Source: Epiperipatus broadwayi
Taxonomy: Eukaryota > Onychophora > Udeonychophora > Euonychophora > Peripatidae
Reading direction: 5' to 3'
Assembly (NCBI GenBank): GCA_028023455.1
Contig: JAQFVV010000055.1
Span: 3,998,030 to 4,062,029 of the forward strand
Length of the DNA stretch: 64,000 bases
The position numbers were made by a program, and so were the translations under genes. Below are positions 36,048 through 47,070 of the stretch, one piece after another. Below the pieces are notes generated by a model. That model did no database searches. It was not told where the DNA came from and saw only the letters and a program-made list of their open reading frames with translations. Position 1 is the stretch's first letter; every line of letters begins with the position of its first letter.

Positions 36048-36985
36048 TCCTTAAACGAAGTCAAGAATATCTCAGCAATTATGCCCAGATAAACCTGTTA
36101 GCCACTTTATTTTCCATTCCCCACTCTAAATTTTCCCATATTCTGCTCCATCCCATTTCCACAACATAATCTTTGTCAACTCTATAACCTTTATATCTAA
36201 ATCCCCTTTATCTTTTCCCAAACCCAGCATAAAAACCAATAATTCACTTTCTGTATAATCACTTTTTTCATATTTATTCTTCCATAACTTCATTATATGT
36301 ACCCTTTCTGTTTTCAAGCATTTACATTCAATTAACAAATGCCTAATATTTTCTATTTTTTCCTTACATAATTTACAAAATAAATCACCCATTTTTTTCC
36401 ATTTACATGTATATTCTCTTGTAGCTAAAGATCCCATTCGAGTCTTAAATAATAAACTACTTTCCTTACTATTATCATATATTAACTCACACCTAATATT
36501 CTGTTTATTTCTATATATATTTAAACTCTTTTTACTCTCCATACTATTTCTCCATCTCTCTAACTCCCTATTCTTTATTATAAATCTATTCTTTTATCCC
36601 ATTCCTTACTATTACAACACTCAACAATCCTCTTAACACAATCATCCCATCTTTTGTACAAATATACTGATATAAATTCTTTATCCAAATCTTTTGCATA
36701 CCGCATTACCTTTCTCACCCATCTTGTTACCTGCCCTTTACTCATAACCCACTTAAATACTATTTTAGCTATTCTTTTATTATCCATAAACTGCAATCTA
36801 CCAAACATTTTCATTTTACTTTTTGCATCTCTCATATGAAAACTTGACCATCCCATTTCTCCTTGAATTGCTTCTTTTGCTGTCCATACATCTGCATCCA
36901 ATGCATGTCTTCCTACTTTCCTTTGAACTTTTTCTAAATAATTTAATACCTCTTTACTAACATACAATGCATCATTACCATTTTA
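36048..36985 (-). mobile_element. CR1-group LINE, copy C (minus strand, 5'-truncated)
   Basis: It begins (3' side) at CTCCTTAAACGAAGTCAAG without the ACATC repeats, directly against copy B's 5' end. It continues through the knuckle (36126-36542) and RT C-terminal region (36578-36967). Truncated at about 36985. Few differences from B. Confidence 0.88.
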
Positions 36986-37014
36986 TATTATTATATTGAT
37001 TAATCACTTTATTG

Positions 37015-37200
37015 ACCTCTATAGGTAAAAGATGGTAATAAGATTCAATTGGTAAACCATCTAGCTTTGTGTAAAATCAGTATTTTAATATGATAATGAA
37101 ATCAATATTTTAATTTTTGGCAGACTTTGGGCTTATGATAAAAAAATGAATAAATTTGGACTTCTTGTAGGGTCTGTGACTTTTGAAAGATGTTCATATA
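37015..37200 (+). repeat. Direct repeat flanking LINE copies B/C, right copy
   Basis: It starts ACCTCTATAGGTAAAAGATG and ends TTTTGAAAGATGTTC; see the left copy at 32850. A 30-bp stretch (TTATATTGATTAATCACTTT) separates it from the LINE and resembles what follows this repeat (TTACATTGATTAATTGCTTT). Confidence 0.75.
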
Positions 37201-37439
37201 TTACATTGATTAATTGCTTTTCAATGATATACCACTGATTTCACCAATATAAGTTCTTCCACATTCACAATAGTATTTTATATATAGAATGTGGGTTTTT
37301 GGCATTCCAAGTTTATATTTTGCAGAGACTAGAATTCCTCATAGTCTGTCATGGCTTTAGCAACAATAATCTAAAAAATATATAAACTGGAAAAGCTGAA
37401 AGAAATCACTAAACATCACATGGATACCATTTCCTATGC

Positions 37440-37847
37440 TTACACAAGCTGTCAAAACAGCAAACTTTCCATATAGTAATGCCATCTAGTGCAAGTCATA
37501 GTAATCAATGGTTGCAAGAAAGTATGAGCATAAAATCACTATCTAGTGCCTGTTCATCCAATATCCCCAGATTGTTTTCTAGCTGGTAGCATTTATCAGA
37601 GAGGTGTCTTAAATCTGAGTACACTGCATCTGGATCCACAACCCTCTAGCAGCCAACTTTTATCCTTTTAGTTAATTATAAAGCAGTATTCTCAGATTCA
37701 AGGCTCCTCACTGATAAAAGCCACATGCTAGAGACTAAACTGGGAATAATGAATGAGTAGGTACTAGATAGGGATTTTACTCACAATTCTTGCATCTATT
37801 GATTACCATGTCTTGCACTAGGTGACACTGTTGTGTAGAGAGTTTAT
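37440..37847. mobile_element. Foldback element (family FB3)
   Basis: The left arm starts AACTTTCCATATAGTAATGC and CATCTAGTGCAAGTCATAG. The right arm holds ATTGATTACCATGTCTTGC and TAGGTGACACTGTTGTGTAG. Inner CTGATAAAAGCCAC and GTAGCATTTATCAG are also inverted. It ends directly at a LINE tail. Confidence 0.8.
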
Positions 37848-37914
37848 CTGGGCATAATTGCTGAGATATTCTTGACTTCATTTAAGGAGAAGCCACAATA
37901 CATCACATCACATC
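37848..37914 (+). mobile_element. Isolated LINE 3' tail fused to FB3
   Basis: About 65 bp match only the final part of the CR1-group LINE (ATCTGGGCATAATTGCTGAG..., TTTAAGGAGAAGCCACAATA) and end with CATCACATCACATCA. There is no ORF sequence before it; the FB3 right arm is immediately upstream. Confidence 0.85.
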
Positions 37915-38199
37915 ATTGTTTTAAATTCTAAAAAACAAAACTATGAAATATCATGCAAGTAGGTAAGACATCTATCAATGAAACCAGTTGCTTTACTGGA
38001 AAATGATTAATAAAATGCAAAGTAGCATCAGTTCATGCATGTACCAATGAACATATGTTTAATTGAGAAAAGAAAAGAATATTAGATAGAGAAAAAAGGT
38101 AAATAAAATAGAAATTTTAAAGAAATTGCTCACATCCAATGTATAATAATCCCATAAATCAATCTATGATAATTCATAAATGTTTGAAAACCATCATTA
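37915..38199. other. Non-coding stretch
   Basis: No gene or repeat is recognised. Confidence 0.4.
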
Positions 38200-38449
38200 A
38201 TATTGTTTTTAAGAAAAAAATAGAGATGGCAGGAGAACTTACCTTTGACAGAATAGCCTAGTTGATTAGAGTGTTATTTTAAATCTAGTATTTATAAATT
38301 TAAAGGTCAGTTGTTCGATTTCTATACTATACTGCCACTGAAGAGATCAGAAAGACCTGAAAAACAGAATCCAACAGCCCTCAAACCATTGTGTTAATTT
38401 ACTAAACATCACATAACCACCATTTCTTATGTTTACATAATCTGTCTAA

Positions 38450-38577
38450 ACAGTATCAACTCTCCCCAAACAGTAGTGCAATCCAGTTCAAGCTACAATA
38501 ATCAATGAATGCTAAAGGGTTTGTGCATGAAAATTCATTGATTACTACAACTTGCACGAGGTGGCACTACTGTTTGG
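38450..38577. mobile_element. FB3 hairpin, short copy
   Basis: CTCTCCCCAAACAGTAGTGC and CAAGCTACAATAATCAATGA on the left are answered by TTGATTACTACAACTTGC and GCACTACTGTTTGGGGAG on the right. It is directly followed by the LINE tail. Confidence 0.85.
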
Positions 38578-38634
38578 GGAGAGATATTCTTGACTTCGTT
38601 TAAGGAGAAGCCACAATACATCACATCACATCAC
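38578..38634 (+). mobile_element. Second isolated LINE 3' tail fused to FB3
   Basis: AGATATTCTTGACTTCGTTT, AAGGAGAAGCCACAATACAT, then CACATC repeats. It is the same LINE tail as at 37848 but about 15 bp shorter at its 5' end. Confidence 0.85.
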
Positions 38635-38735
38635 ATGTGCTAATAGGGGCAATATATTTGAAAAATTTAAATAAAGCTTGAATTTTCCTAAACACGTTTA
38701 TCAGTTAATTCTAGATTATGGAATTAGGCTAAAAT

Positions 38736-39054
38736 ATAACTACGACTAAAATGCTAACATTACAAAGTTTTAAACAAACATTAAGGATTCGATTAACTAT
38801 GTAAAACTTTAAAAAGCTATGAAAAGTATATTTAAACCTGCCAAATAGAAAATCAGTTTTTCTATGCAAATTTATATCTAATGGGGTTGTTCCTAAAGGT
38901 TTGCAACAAATATCTCCAACTCACTTCCAGAGAACTGAAAAATTATTCAAAGAGCAAATGGAATTTTATTAAGAGAGAGAATAAATGCTTGAAATGTTTT
39001 AAGCATATCCACTATTAATATAGAATGTTTGTTCAAAAATTAAACTTAAAAATG
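38736..39054. other. Non-coding stretch
   Basis: No gene or structured repeat seen. Confidence 0.4.
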
Positions 39055-39352
39055 ACAAACGCTCCATACAGTAGTGTCACCTAGTGCAAGCCTTAGTAAT
39101 CAATGGATGCATGAAAGTTTGTGCATAAAATCGTTGTCAGGTGCTTACTCATCAACATCCTCACATTTAGTTTCTAGCTTTTGGATTTTGGCAGTAAGGA
39201 ACCTCAGAAAATATCACTACACTTAGATTTTAGGGTCTAATGCACCTCTCCAATAGCCACCTTTTACATATTTGGTTAATTATAGAGCTAGGAGCCCAAT
39301 ATGAGAGCATGGTATTTTCGATTCAAGTTGGCACTACTGTATGCAGAGTTTG
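39055..39352. mobile_element. Foldback element (family FB3)
   Basis: The left arm reads CATACAGTAGTGTCACCTAG and GCCTTAGTAATCAATGGATG. The right end GGCACTACTGTATGCAGAG pairs with the outermost left bases. It has no LINE tail. Confidence 0.7.
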
Positions 39353-40465
39353 TCACTGTTTTTAACAGCTTGCATAAGTGTGGAAAATAATGATCATGTG
39401 GGGTTTAGTGGTTTAAAGGTAAACTTAGTGATAAGGACTTCACAAAAGTTTTTCAATCAGTAAGGACATTATATTCTAAATTGCATGAAAAAATAAGATG
39501 ATGTCAAATGAAGAAATTTGTAAACTTACATGGACATATCAAAAGTCATTCTGTTCCTAATAAAATATAAGCTTCAGCATTTAAAGGTCTTACTCCTGAA
39601 GACTAATCGGTGCTGAATATTCTGCCAGGTTAATATTTACTCCCATATCATTTATGATTCTCTTATTTCTTATTAAGGCAGTGACTGAGGAGTTCATAAA
39701 AGCATTGTCCCTAGGAAAAACAGAATTATGCTGAAGGTTAAAAAGAACACTTGAGAGATACTAGAAGTCAAAATCAAACATTACTGTGTTTCCAGAGAAG
39801 TTATTAAATCTTTCAAACCAGATAAATATCTAAATATTCTCTCTAATGATAAACACAATTCTAAAAATATATTAAATGCTATTGATTACAATAACAAAAT
39901 AATGAATATGCAAGGTTTGGGTTTGAAATATAAAAGCATTTATTTGAATCTAAATACTTTCGATACCATATAGTATCATAATCATAACCTAATAAAAGGG
40001 AAGGGAGTTGTCATCCATAAATAAATTTAAGTGCTGAATAATAAATTGGATCAAGATCAAAATGAATAATAACATAATAAGAGAACTTCTCACAACAGGA
40101 TAATGCAAAAAATAGTGCAAAACATTCTCTACAGCTAAGAAAAAGAAGCTACAAGGCATTATTCAGAAAGTGACCCAAGAAATTAAGTTACAATTTTTCC
40201 ACTTATTTCAAACACTTTTAGTTCTGAGGAAGACTGCAGAATAGTTGAAACATCAGATTATGTGTGTATGTATACAATAAAAAAATTGCTAAAAAATGTT
40301 TGAAGTAAGACGGATGAATTGTATTTATATAAAAATTATAGCAAAATAAAGAAAGTGATAGATTTAATGATATTTGTGAAGAAATTAATGACATATTTCA
40401 GAAATATATACATATTTATGGTTTAACTGGAATCTATAAAGATCATTTTCATTAAGACTTATTAT
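39353..40465. other. Non-coding stretch with possible decayed coding remnant
   Basis: Around 39750-39960 a + strand frame reads EVKIKHYCVSREVIKSFKP and, further on, DYNNKIMNMQGLGLKY, interrupted by stops elsewhere. The composition looks more protein-like than the surroundings, but I do not recognise it. A CTGAGGAAGACTGCAGAATA...GAAAC motif lies at 40223-40253. Confidence 0.35.
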
Positions 40466-40469
40466 ATAT

Positions 40470-40905
40470 ATTGTGTATATGAGCACAGACTTTCTGATGA
40501 CCCATCACTCTTCACTCTATCTAATAACACTGATACACTCAAGCACATATATGCTGAAAAGATAAATAATCACCAATATACGTAATTCATGCTAAACCAG
40601 CAATCATCAGTTGGTCCAGATTATCATCTCCCACACATATATACTATAAGTGCTCAGATATATATTAAGATAGACAATCTTCATACTTTAATGGACAGGC
40701 TCCAATCTTCTACACACTCCAACTCTTCAACCGTCCATCCAATTGATAATCTGATGATGGAATGCTCGAAGGCCACCCTGAGGCCGAGATTCTTGTCACA
40801 CCCATGTTGACCTAAGGTCAATCTGAACCCCACATGTACAGGACATAATCCATTTAATACATATGTAAGGATGGGCAGACATCTCTACAATGTAATAATT
40901 GAAAC
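40470..40905 (+). mobile_element. FB1 element, single full-length orientation
   Basis: It matches the 16206-16940 arm base for base over most of its length (GAGCACAGACTTTC..., CATCAGTTGGTCCAGAT, GATGATGGAATGCTCGAAGG) and continues through CATGTTGACCTAAGGTC and ACCCCACATGTACAGGAC to GGATGGGCAGACATC. This copy shows the unit is an asymmetric sequence rather than an obligate hairpin. Confidence 0.88.
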
Positions 40906-41589
40906 ACAGGCTTATTCTTATTGTTAATGCAAGAATTTAACCATGCCCAAACTTATCAAGATTCCTGGCTCTTTGATGTATAAAACAGTCATTTGTCAAA
41001 GATTTTATAAAAGTTTGTAGAATTAATCAAGAATACAAAAATATAAACATTTGATATAATGTTAAGCTTTGATATGAAAAGTTTATTCATACATATGCCC
41101 TATGTTGATGCATTATTTATTGTAAGAAAAAAGAATAAATGAAAATAATAATACAAACAAGAACATCTCTCCCTATTAGTAGTATAATAAAACTCTTAAC
41201 ATTCTGCTCAACAACAAAATACTTTCAGTACAACACCAAATTCTTTCAAGCAAATCAAGGGATAGCTATCAAAAACATGGCAGAAATGCGACCATAGATA
41301 TTATTTTATTGTCACTAAAATTCTGTTTTTGTACTATTGATGATATATTTGCTGTGAGGCCACATGGGAAACACTGTTACTAACATTCTGGACAAGCAGC
41401 GATAACATTTTCCCTTTAATAGTAACAATATATTCACTTTATACAATCCCAGAGCTATGTCTGTAAGTTTGAACAGAACTACATTCGTACTTCAGACTAA
41501 TTACCCCTATTGGCTTACAGCAGCTAAAGGCATTGAATATTATTGGTCAGTAAGAGAAAAATATTAATTGTTTATCATTGAATTTATTA
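40906..41589. other. Non-coding stretch
   Basis: No gene or repeat recognised. Confidence 0.45.
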
Positions 41590-42315
41590 TGTTTTCTTAA
41601 TGCCCTACATGCTTTAATACAGTGACAGAGGATCAGACTGGAACATAAGGACCTGGGTTCGATTTCAGTTCTGACACACCTGAATAATAAATCCAATTAA
41701 TTATTTTTTTATTTAGCATTTGTCTTAATAATACAGAATGGCCTGATATGGAAAAAACATTTTTTTAAATATGGAAGTGTTTCAAGTAAAGACTCCTTTC
41801 TGGGCATCTAACCAAGAACATCAATCAAAGAATTTTGACATAAAAAATGGACTTCTTATGAGATTCCAAACAATTTTTTTCCCAGATCTGAAAGTAATCA
41901 TGATTTGCTATTCCTCGACATTATTGGATTTTTGTCAACAGATTTAAGGCAACCATTTATAGAGCATCAGGTTCTGGAATATAATGACCTTAGTTTGAAT
42001 TCAGTTCTGCTTTTCCAGTGCTCAAACTCTTTATGAACTCCTGAATAATAAAGTCATTTGATTATTATTTTTATTTACTAGTTATCTTAATAATATAGAG
42101 TAGCCTGATATGAAAGAAACATTTTTATTCAACATGGAAGTGTTTCAAGTCAAGACCCGTTTTTTGGGGGTATTCAACCAAGAATCTTAATCAAAGAATT
42201 ATGACATAAAAAGTAGACTTCTTATGAGGTTTCAAACAAATTTCTTTTCTCAGGTCCAAAAGTAAAGCTAACAGGTTTTGATCTTTCTTGACACTATTGG
42301 TGTCTTGTCAACAGA
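41590..42315 (+). repeat. ~363-bp direct duplication, each with a tRNA-like segment
   Basis: GTGTTTCAAGT at 41777 recurs at 42140, and the surrounding ~350 bp (GAATAATAAA..., CTTCTTATGAGATTCCAAAC, TTTTGTCAACAGAT) align throughout. Near 41640 the first copy has ACCTGGGTTCGATTTCAGTT, a good tRNA B box; the second has TTAGTTTGAATTCAGTT. It is an old tandem duplication of a SINE-bearing segment. Confidence 0.75.
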
Positions 42316-42479
42316 TACAGGAGAGACCATGATTAAATGTACCCAATTCCTTCAGAAATAGTATTTATCAGACCCTGGCCCATGTAAAGGTGTGGAAATA
42401 CAAACTATGAATATTATAGTTAATGATTATTGAATCCATGGCTAAAAGAGACAGAATTGAAGTACTTAATAAAGTCACT

Positions 42480-42960
42480 GGTGGTGTTATCTCCTTGATG
42501 AAAACTATAGGGTCATGTGATCTATGACTCTTATTTTGACTATTTATAGTCTCTGCCATAAGTCTTATGCAATTTTATATTGCTAAGACTACTAATATAT
42601 GGTATGGCTGAAGATCTATCAGCCCCATGTAGCTATTTGAATTGGATAGCTGGGTTTGAAGACATGTAGATGTCTGAATATTTCAGATTTTCCATTCAAT
42701 AGATAACTTTTAGATAAGTGCTTGGCTTTGGGTTGGTATTTTTATATCTAGTATCTGAACCTACCCTGGCACCTCTCTGAGGAGTGCCAAAGCATGAAAC
42801 CATGGTCAGGGTATGGGGGGGTTCTGACAGAGATATTTTAAGTGCTGGCTCTGGCTAAGCATTTATCACAAAGCTTGTTGAGGAATTGGCAATCCTCATT
42901 GTTTATAACTTACAAGCTTAAAAGATAAGGTCATGTGATCTATGACTCTTATTTTGACTA
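42480..42960. mobile_element. Foldback element (family FB2), copy 3
   Basis: GTCATGTGATCTATGACTCT occurs at both ends (42513 and 42932) in the same orientation. The interior matches 53522-54070 inverted: ATATATGGTATGGCTGAAGA, GAGGAGTGCCAAAGCATGAA, TTCTGACAGAGATATTTTAA. Confidence 0.7.
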
Positions 42961-42999
42961 TAGGTTCTTTCATGTTATTTTGTCAATAATTAAACTATT

Positions 43000-43350
43000 A
43001 TCACCTTAAATTGAAGATTACAAATAATACCACTAGATGTCATTGTCTTTAGATAAAGATAATAGATGGTATCATTAGATATTTCTGTCTTCAACTGAAT
43101 TCAACAAACGTTATCTCTAAATTACACTATATTAATTGATGATAACAAAAATTCCACTGTCTGTCATTATTATTAATGGAACATTATAAATAAGATCACT
43201 AGATATCATTATCTTTAATTGGAGATAATCAATAATACAACTAGATGCCTTAATCGTCAAATAAAATTAACTTACATTAATATTAAATGTTATTATTGTC
43301 TTCAAAATAAAAACAACTATATTAACACTAGATGTCACTATCATTAATAC
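43000..43350. repeat. Degenerate satellite, ~47-bp unit (CTAGATGTCA)
   Basis: ACCACTAGATGTCATTGTCT recurs loosely every 45-50 bp with AATTGAAGATAA... between. The array continues at 43930-44365, 46867-47070, 48030-48085 and 49805-49990, split by LINE copies D, E and F and by unique DNA. Confidence 0.75.
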
Positions 43351-43915
43351 AAAAAATAAGGAGTTGAGAAATGAAAAACTAATATGGACAGTAAAAACAG
43401 TTAAAATATATTCAGAAGTAAACAGAATATTGGGTGCAGGTTAATTTATGATAATAGCAAGGAAGGTAGTTTACTGTTTAAGGCTTGAACAGGATCTTTA
43501 GCAACAAGGAAATGTACACATAAATGGAAAAATATAGGTAATTTAGTCTGCAAGTTATGTAAGGAATGCATCGAAATTATTAGGCAACTGTTAATTGAGT
43601 ATAAATGCTTGAAAACAGAAAGAGTACAAATAATGAAGTTGTGGGAGTATAAATATAAACGAAGTGATTATCCAGAAACTGGTTTCTTGGGTTTTATGCT
43701 GGGTTTAGGAAAAGATAAGGGGATTTATATATAAAGGCTATGGAGTTAACAAAGGTTATGTTATTGAAATGGAATGGAACAGGATAGAGAACAATATGGG
43801 AAAAACTTAGGGTGTGGAATGGAAAGGGAAGGTGGCTAACAGATTTTTCTGGGTGTAGTGGCTGAGAGATTATTGGCTACAAAAAAAGAAGAAGCCACTG
43901 TGTATTGCATTGCTT
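43351..43915 (+). mobile_element. CR1-group LINE, copy D (3' fragment)
   Basis: It covers the last ~190 codons of ORF2 (GAGTTGAGAAATGAAAAACT..., the knuckle region with stops and frameshifts) and the 3' UTR ending GAAGAAGCCACTGTGTATTG. More diverged than A to C; its tail repeat is decayed. Confidence 0.85.
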
Positions 43916-43929
43916 AAGTAATCCTGCTA

Positions 43930-44360
43930 ATTCCACTGCCCAATGAATATAAAATATCTGGAATAGTAACATTAGATGTAATTGATTTCAATTTAAGTCC
44001 ATTTGATGATATTATTTTTAAATAAAAATTATAAATAATGTTACTAGATGCTGTTATTTTGAATTGAAGATAATAAAAATATTACTAGAAAACATTGTCA
44101 AACAATGTCACTAGGTCTCACTATTTTCTATTGAAGAGAACAAATAGTACTTCTAGATATCAATATATCTTCAAATTAAGAAAATATACAGTAACATTAG
44201 ACATTATTGTCTTCAATTACAGAAAATATTACCTCTAGATGTTATTATTTTAATTAAAGATAATATCCCTAATAGCCATTGACTTAAAAGAAATATAACA
44301 ATTCATTAGATATCATTAAAATAACAAATAATACCACCACATGTCACTAAACTTCAAAAG
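43930..44360. repeat. ~47-bp satellite, second segment
   Basis: Continuation of the CTAGATGTCA-type array. Bases 44140-44360 are the left member of the direct repeat flanking LINE E. Confidence 0.75.
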
Positions 44361-46866
44361 GAGAAAAAAGTAATAAAAAAATGAGAGTTAGTAAAAGTGT
44401 AAAAGAGAGGGGGAAAGTATGCAGAGAATATAAGTGTGCTATTAAGAACAAAGAATGTGAAAAAGATATTAAGGCTAAATGGGGAAAGTACTTAGAAAGG
44501 AAGAAGTTAGCTAAAATAGATAATTATAGACAGAAAATGAAATTGAATAGTAAATTGTTGGAGGATATTAATAAAAGTGGAAGAGATGGGAGTAAAAAAT
44601 TTTGGAATTACATTAAAAGGAGAAATGTAGGGGGGAGAGAAATGAGGGAATAGAGTGCAGCTCTAGAGAAGAATTAGAGAGTATCTTGAATAGGTATGTA
44701 ATGGATATAAAAAAGATGTTAGATGTGAAGGACAGGGGAATAGAAAATATGAAAGCAATGGGAATATTAGTTTTACAGAAAATGAACTGAATGAGGCAGG
44801 GAAGAAATTGAAAAGTAGAAAGGCAAGAGGTTTAGATGGATGGGCAGCAGAGATGGTGATGAATTTAGGATATAAGGCAAAAGTAAAGTTATTATCTTGT
44901 TTTAATAAGATGGCACAGAAGAGAGTTTTTCCAGATAGTTGAAGTAATACAAGAGTAAGATTATTATTTAAAGGAATTGGTAAGGTTCATAGAAAGTTAA
45001 ACAATTATAGACCGATAGTGGTAACATCAGTTTTATATAAAGTTTTTTATGTATGGTGTCTGGAAGAGTTGCAAAATGGATAAAAGAAAATAATGTAGTG
45101 GGGGAAATGTAACAAGGTTTTAGATCAGAGAGGCATATGGGAGATAGTTTATTTGTAGTTACACAACTTATGTATATAAGTAAGAATTCAGGTAGATAGT
45201 TATATATGAGTTTTAATGAAATAGAGAAGTCATATGATAGAGTAAATAGAAATAAATTAGGAGTAAGTTTAGCAAATTTGGGAATGGATGAAGCCTTAGT
45301 AGATATTATTAAGAGATTATATGAAAATAATTATTATACATATCAATTAGGGAATATAGAATCAGTTAAAGTTAAAAATGGGGTGGGACTAGGGCAATGA
45401 TGTCCTATGTCACCTATTTTGTTTTTGTCTTGAGTGAAATTGAGAGAGAAATAGAAAGACTATGAAGAGGGATAAAAATACTTTTAATAGTGGGCAAGGA
45501 AATATATACTTTGTCGAGACTTTTTTTTGCAGATGATATCTTTTTGTGTGCAGAAAGAAGAGAAGATATGGAAATTATGCTGAGAACATGTGCAAGGGTA
45601 GGTAAAGAGATGGGGATTAAATTTAGTGAAGAAAAATCAAATATAATAATGGTTAATACTGGGGAAACAGAAGACGAAGAATTTTTATTGGGGGATGTAA
45701 AGTTAAGTGTGGTGGATAGATATAGTTATTTGGAAATCATCTTAAGTAATCAGAAAAATTGCTTGGATGAATGGGAGAAAAAATTGATAAATGAAGCAAA
45801 GAAAAGAAATGGATTGATAAAGAAATTAACAGTGTTTTCATATAATAAATATGATGTAGCTAGAATTGTATGGAAGGGAGTGGCATTAGCAGGGATAACA
45901 TAAGGCAATGATGCATTATGTGATAGTAAAGGGGTATTAGATTACTTAGAAAAAGTACAAAGGGAAGAAGAAAGACACACATTAGATGCAGATGTGTGGA
46001 CAGCAAAGGAGGCAATTCAAGGAGAAATAGGATGGTCAAGTTTTTATATGAGAGATGCAAAAAGCAAAATGAAAATGTTTGGTAGATTGCAGTTTATGGA
46101 TAATAAAAGAATAGCCAAAATAGTATTTAATTGGGTTATGAGTAAAGGGCAGGAAACAAGATGGGTGAGAAAGGTAATGTGGTATGCAGAAGATCTGGAT
46201 AAAGAATTTATATCAGTATATTTGAACAAAAGGTGGGATGATTGTGTTAGGAGGAGATTGAGGATTATAATGGTAAGGAATGGGATAGAAGAATAGATGT
46301 ATTAATAAAAAAATAAGGAGTTGGAGAGATGGAGAACTAGTATGGAGAATAAAAAAAGTTTAAATATATATAGAAATAGATGGAACATTGTGTGTGAATT
46401 AATTTATGATAATAATAAGGAAAGTAGTTTATTGTTTACGGCTCAAGCGGGATCTTTAGCAACAAGCGAATATACATGTAAATGGAAAAATATGGGTGAT
46501 TTAGTCTGCAAGTTGTGTAAGGAAGGCATAGAAAATATTAGGCATCTATTAATTCACTGTAAATGCTTGAAAGTAGAAAGGGTACAAATAATGAAGTTAT
46601 AGAAGAATAAATATGAATAAAGTGATTATACAGGAAGTGGGTTATTGGTTTTTGTGCTGGGTTTGGGAAAAGATAAGGGGTATTTAGATATGAAGGCCAT
46701 TGAGTTGACAAAGAATTTGTTGTGAAAATGGGATGGAGCAGTTTATGGGAAAACCTAGGGTGGGGAATGGAAAGGGAAGATAAAATGGCTAACAGGTTTC
46801 TCTGGGTACAGTTGCTGAGGGATTCCTGGCTCTATTTAAGGAGGTCACAGTGCATCACATCACATC
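44361..46866 (+). mobile_element. CR1-group LINE, copy E, flanked by ~200-bp direct repeats
   Basis: 5'-truncated in the ORF2 linker (MRVSKSVKERGKVCREYKC), with RT pieces (LANLGMDEALVDIIKRLYEN, LFFADDIFLCAERREDME), the C-terminal region (46321-46602) and a CATCACATCACATC tail. Stops and small deletions break it at least at 44651, 45110 and 45400. The flanking satellite stretch 44140-44360 is repeated at 46867-47062. Confidence 0.9.
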
Positions 46867-47070
46867 ACAAATAGTACTTCTAGATATCAATAGTAACATT
46901 AGACATTATTGTTTTCAATTACAGAAAATATTACCTCTAGATGTTATTATTTTAATTAAAGATAATATCATTAATTGCCATTGACTTAAAAGAAATATAA
47001 CAAATAGTACACTAGATATCATTAAAATAATAAATAATACCACTAGATGTCACTAACTTCAAAAGAAAAT
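46867..47070 (+). repeat. Right flanking direct repeat of LINE E (satellite sequence)
   Basis: ACAAATAGTACTTCTAGATA at 46867 equals 44140, and AACTTCAAAAG at about 47055 equals 44350. The right copy lacks a 25-base segment, giving 196 against 221 bp. Confidence 0.88.

Larger units (their letters stand above)
38200..38735. mobile_element. FB5-type tRNA-like element containing an FB3 hairpin
   Basis: 38255-38325 has AGCCTAGTTGATTAGAGTG (A box) and CAGTTGTTCGATTTC (B box), as in 6020-6540 in opposite orientation. 38632-38735 matches the FB5 end. An FB3 hairpin (about 38450-38577) and LINE tail (38578-38632) lie inside. Confidence 0.65.
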
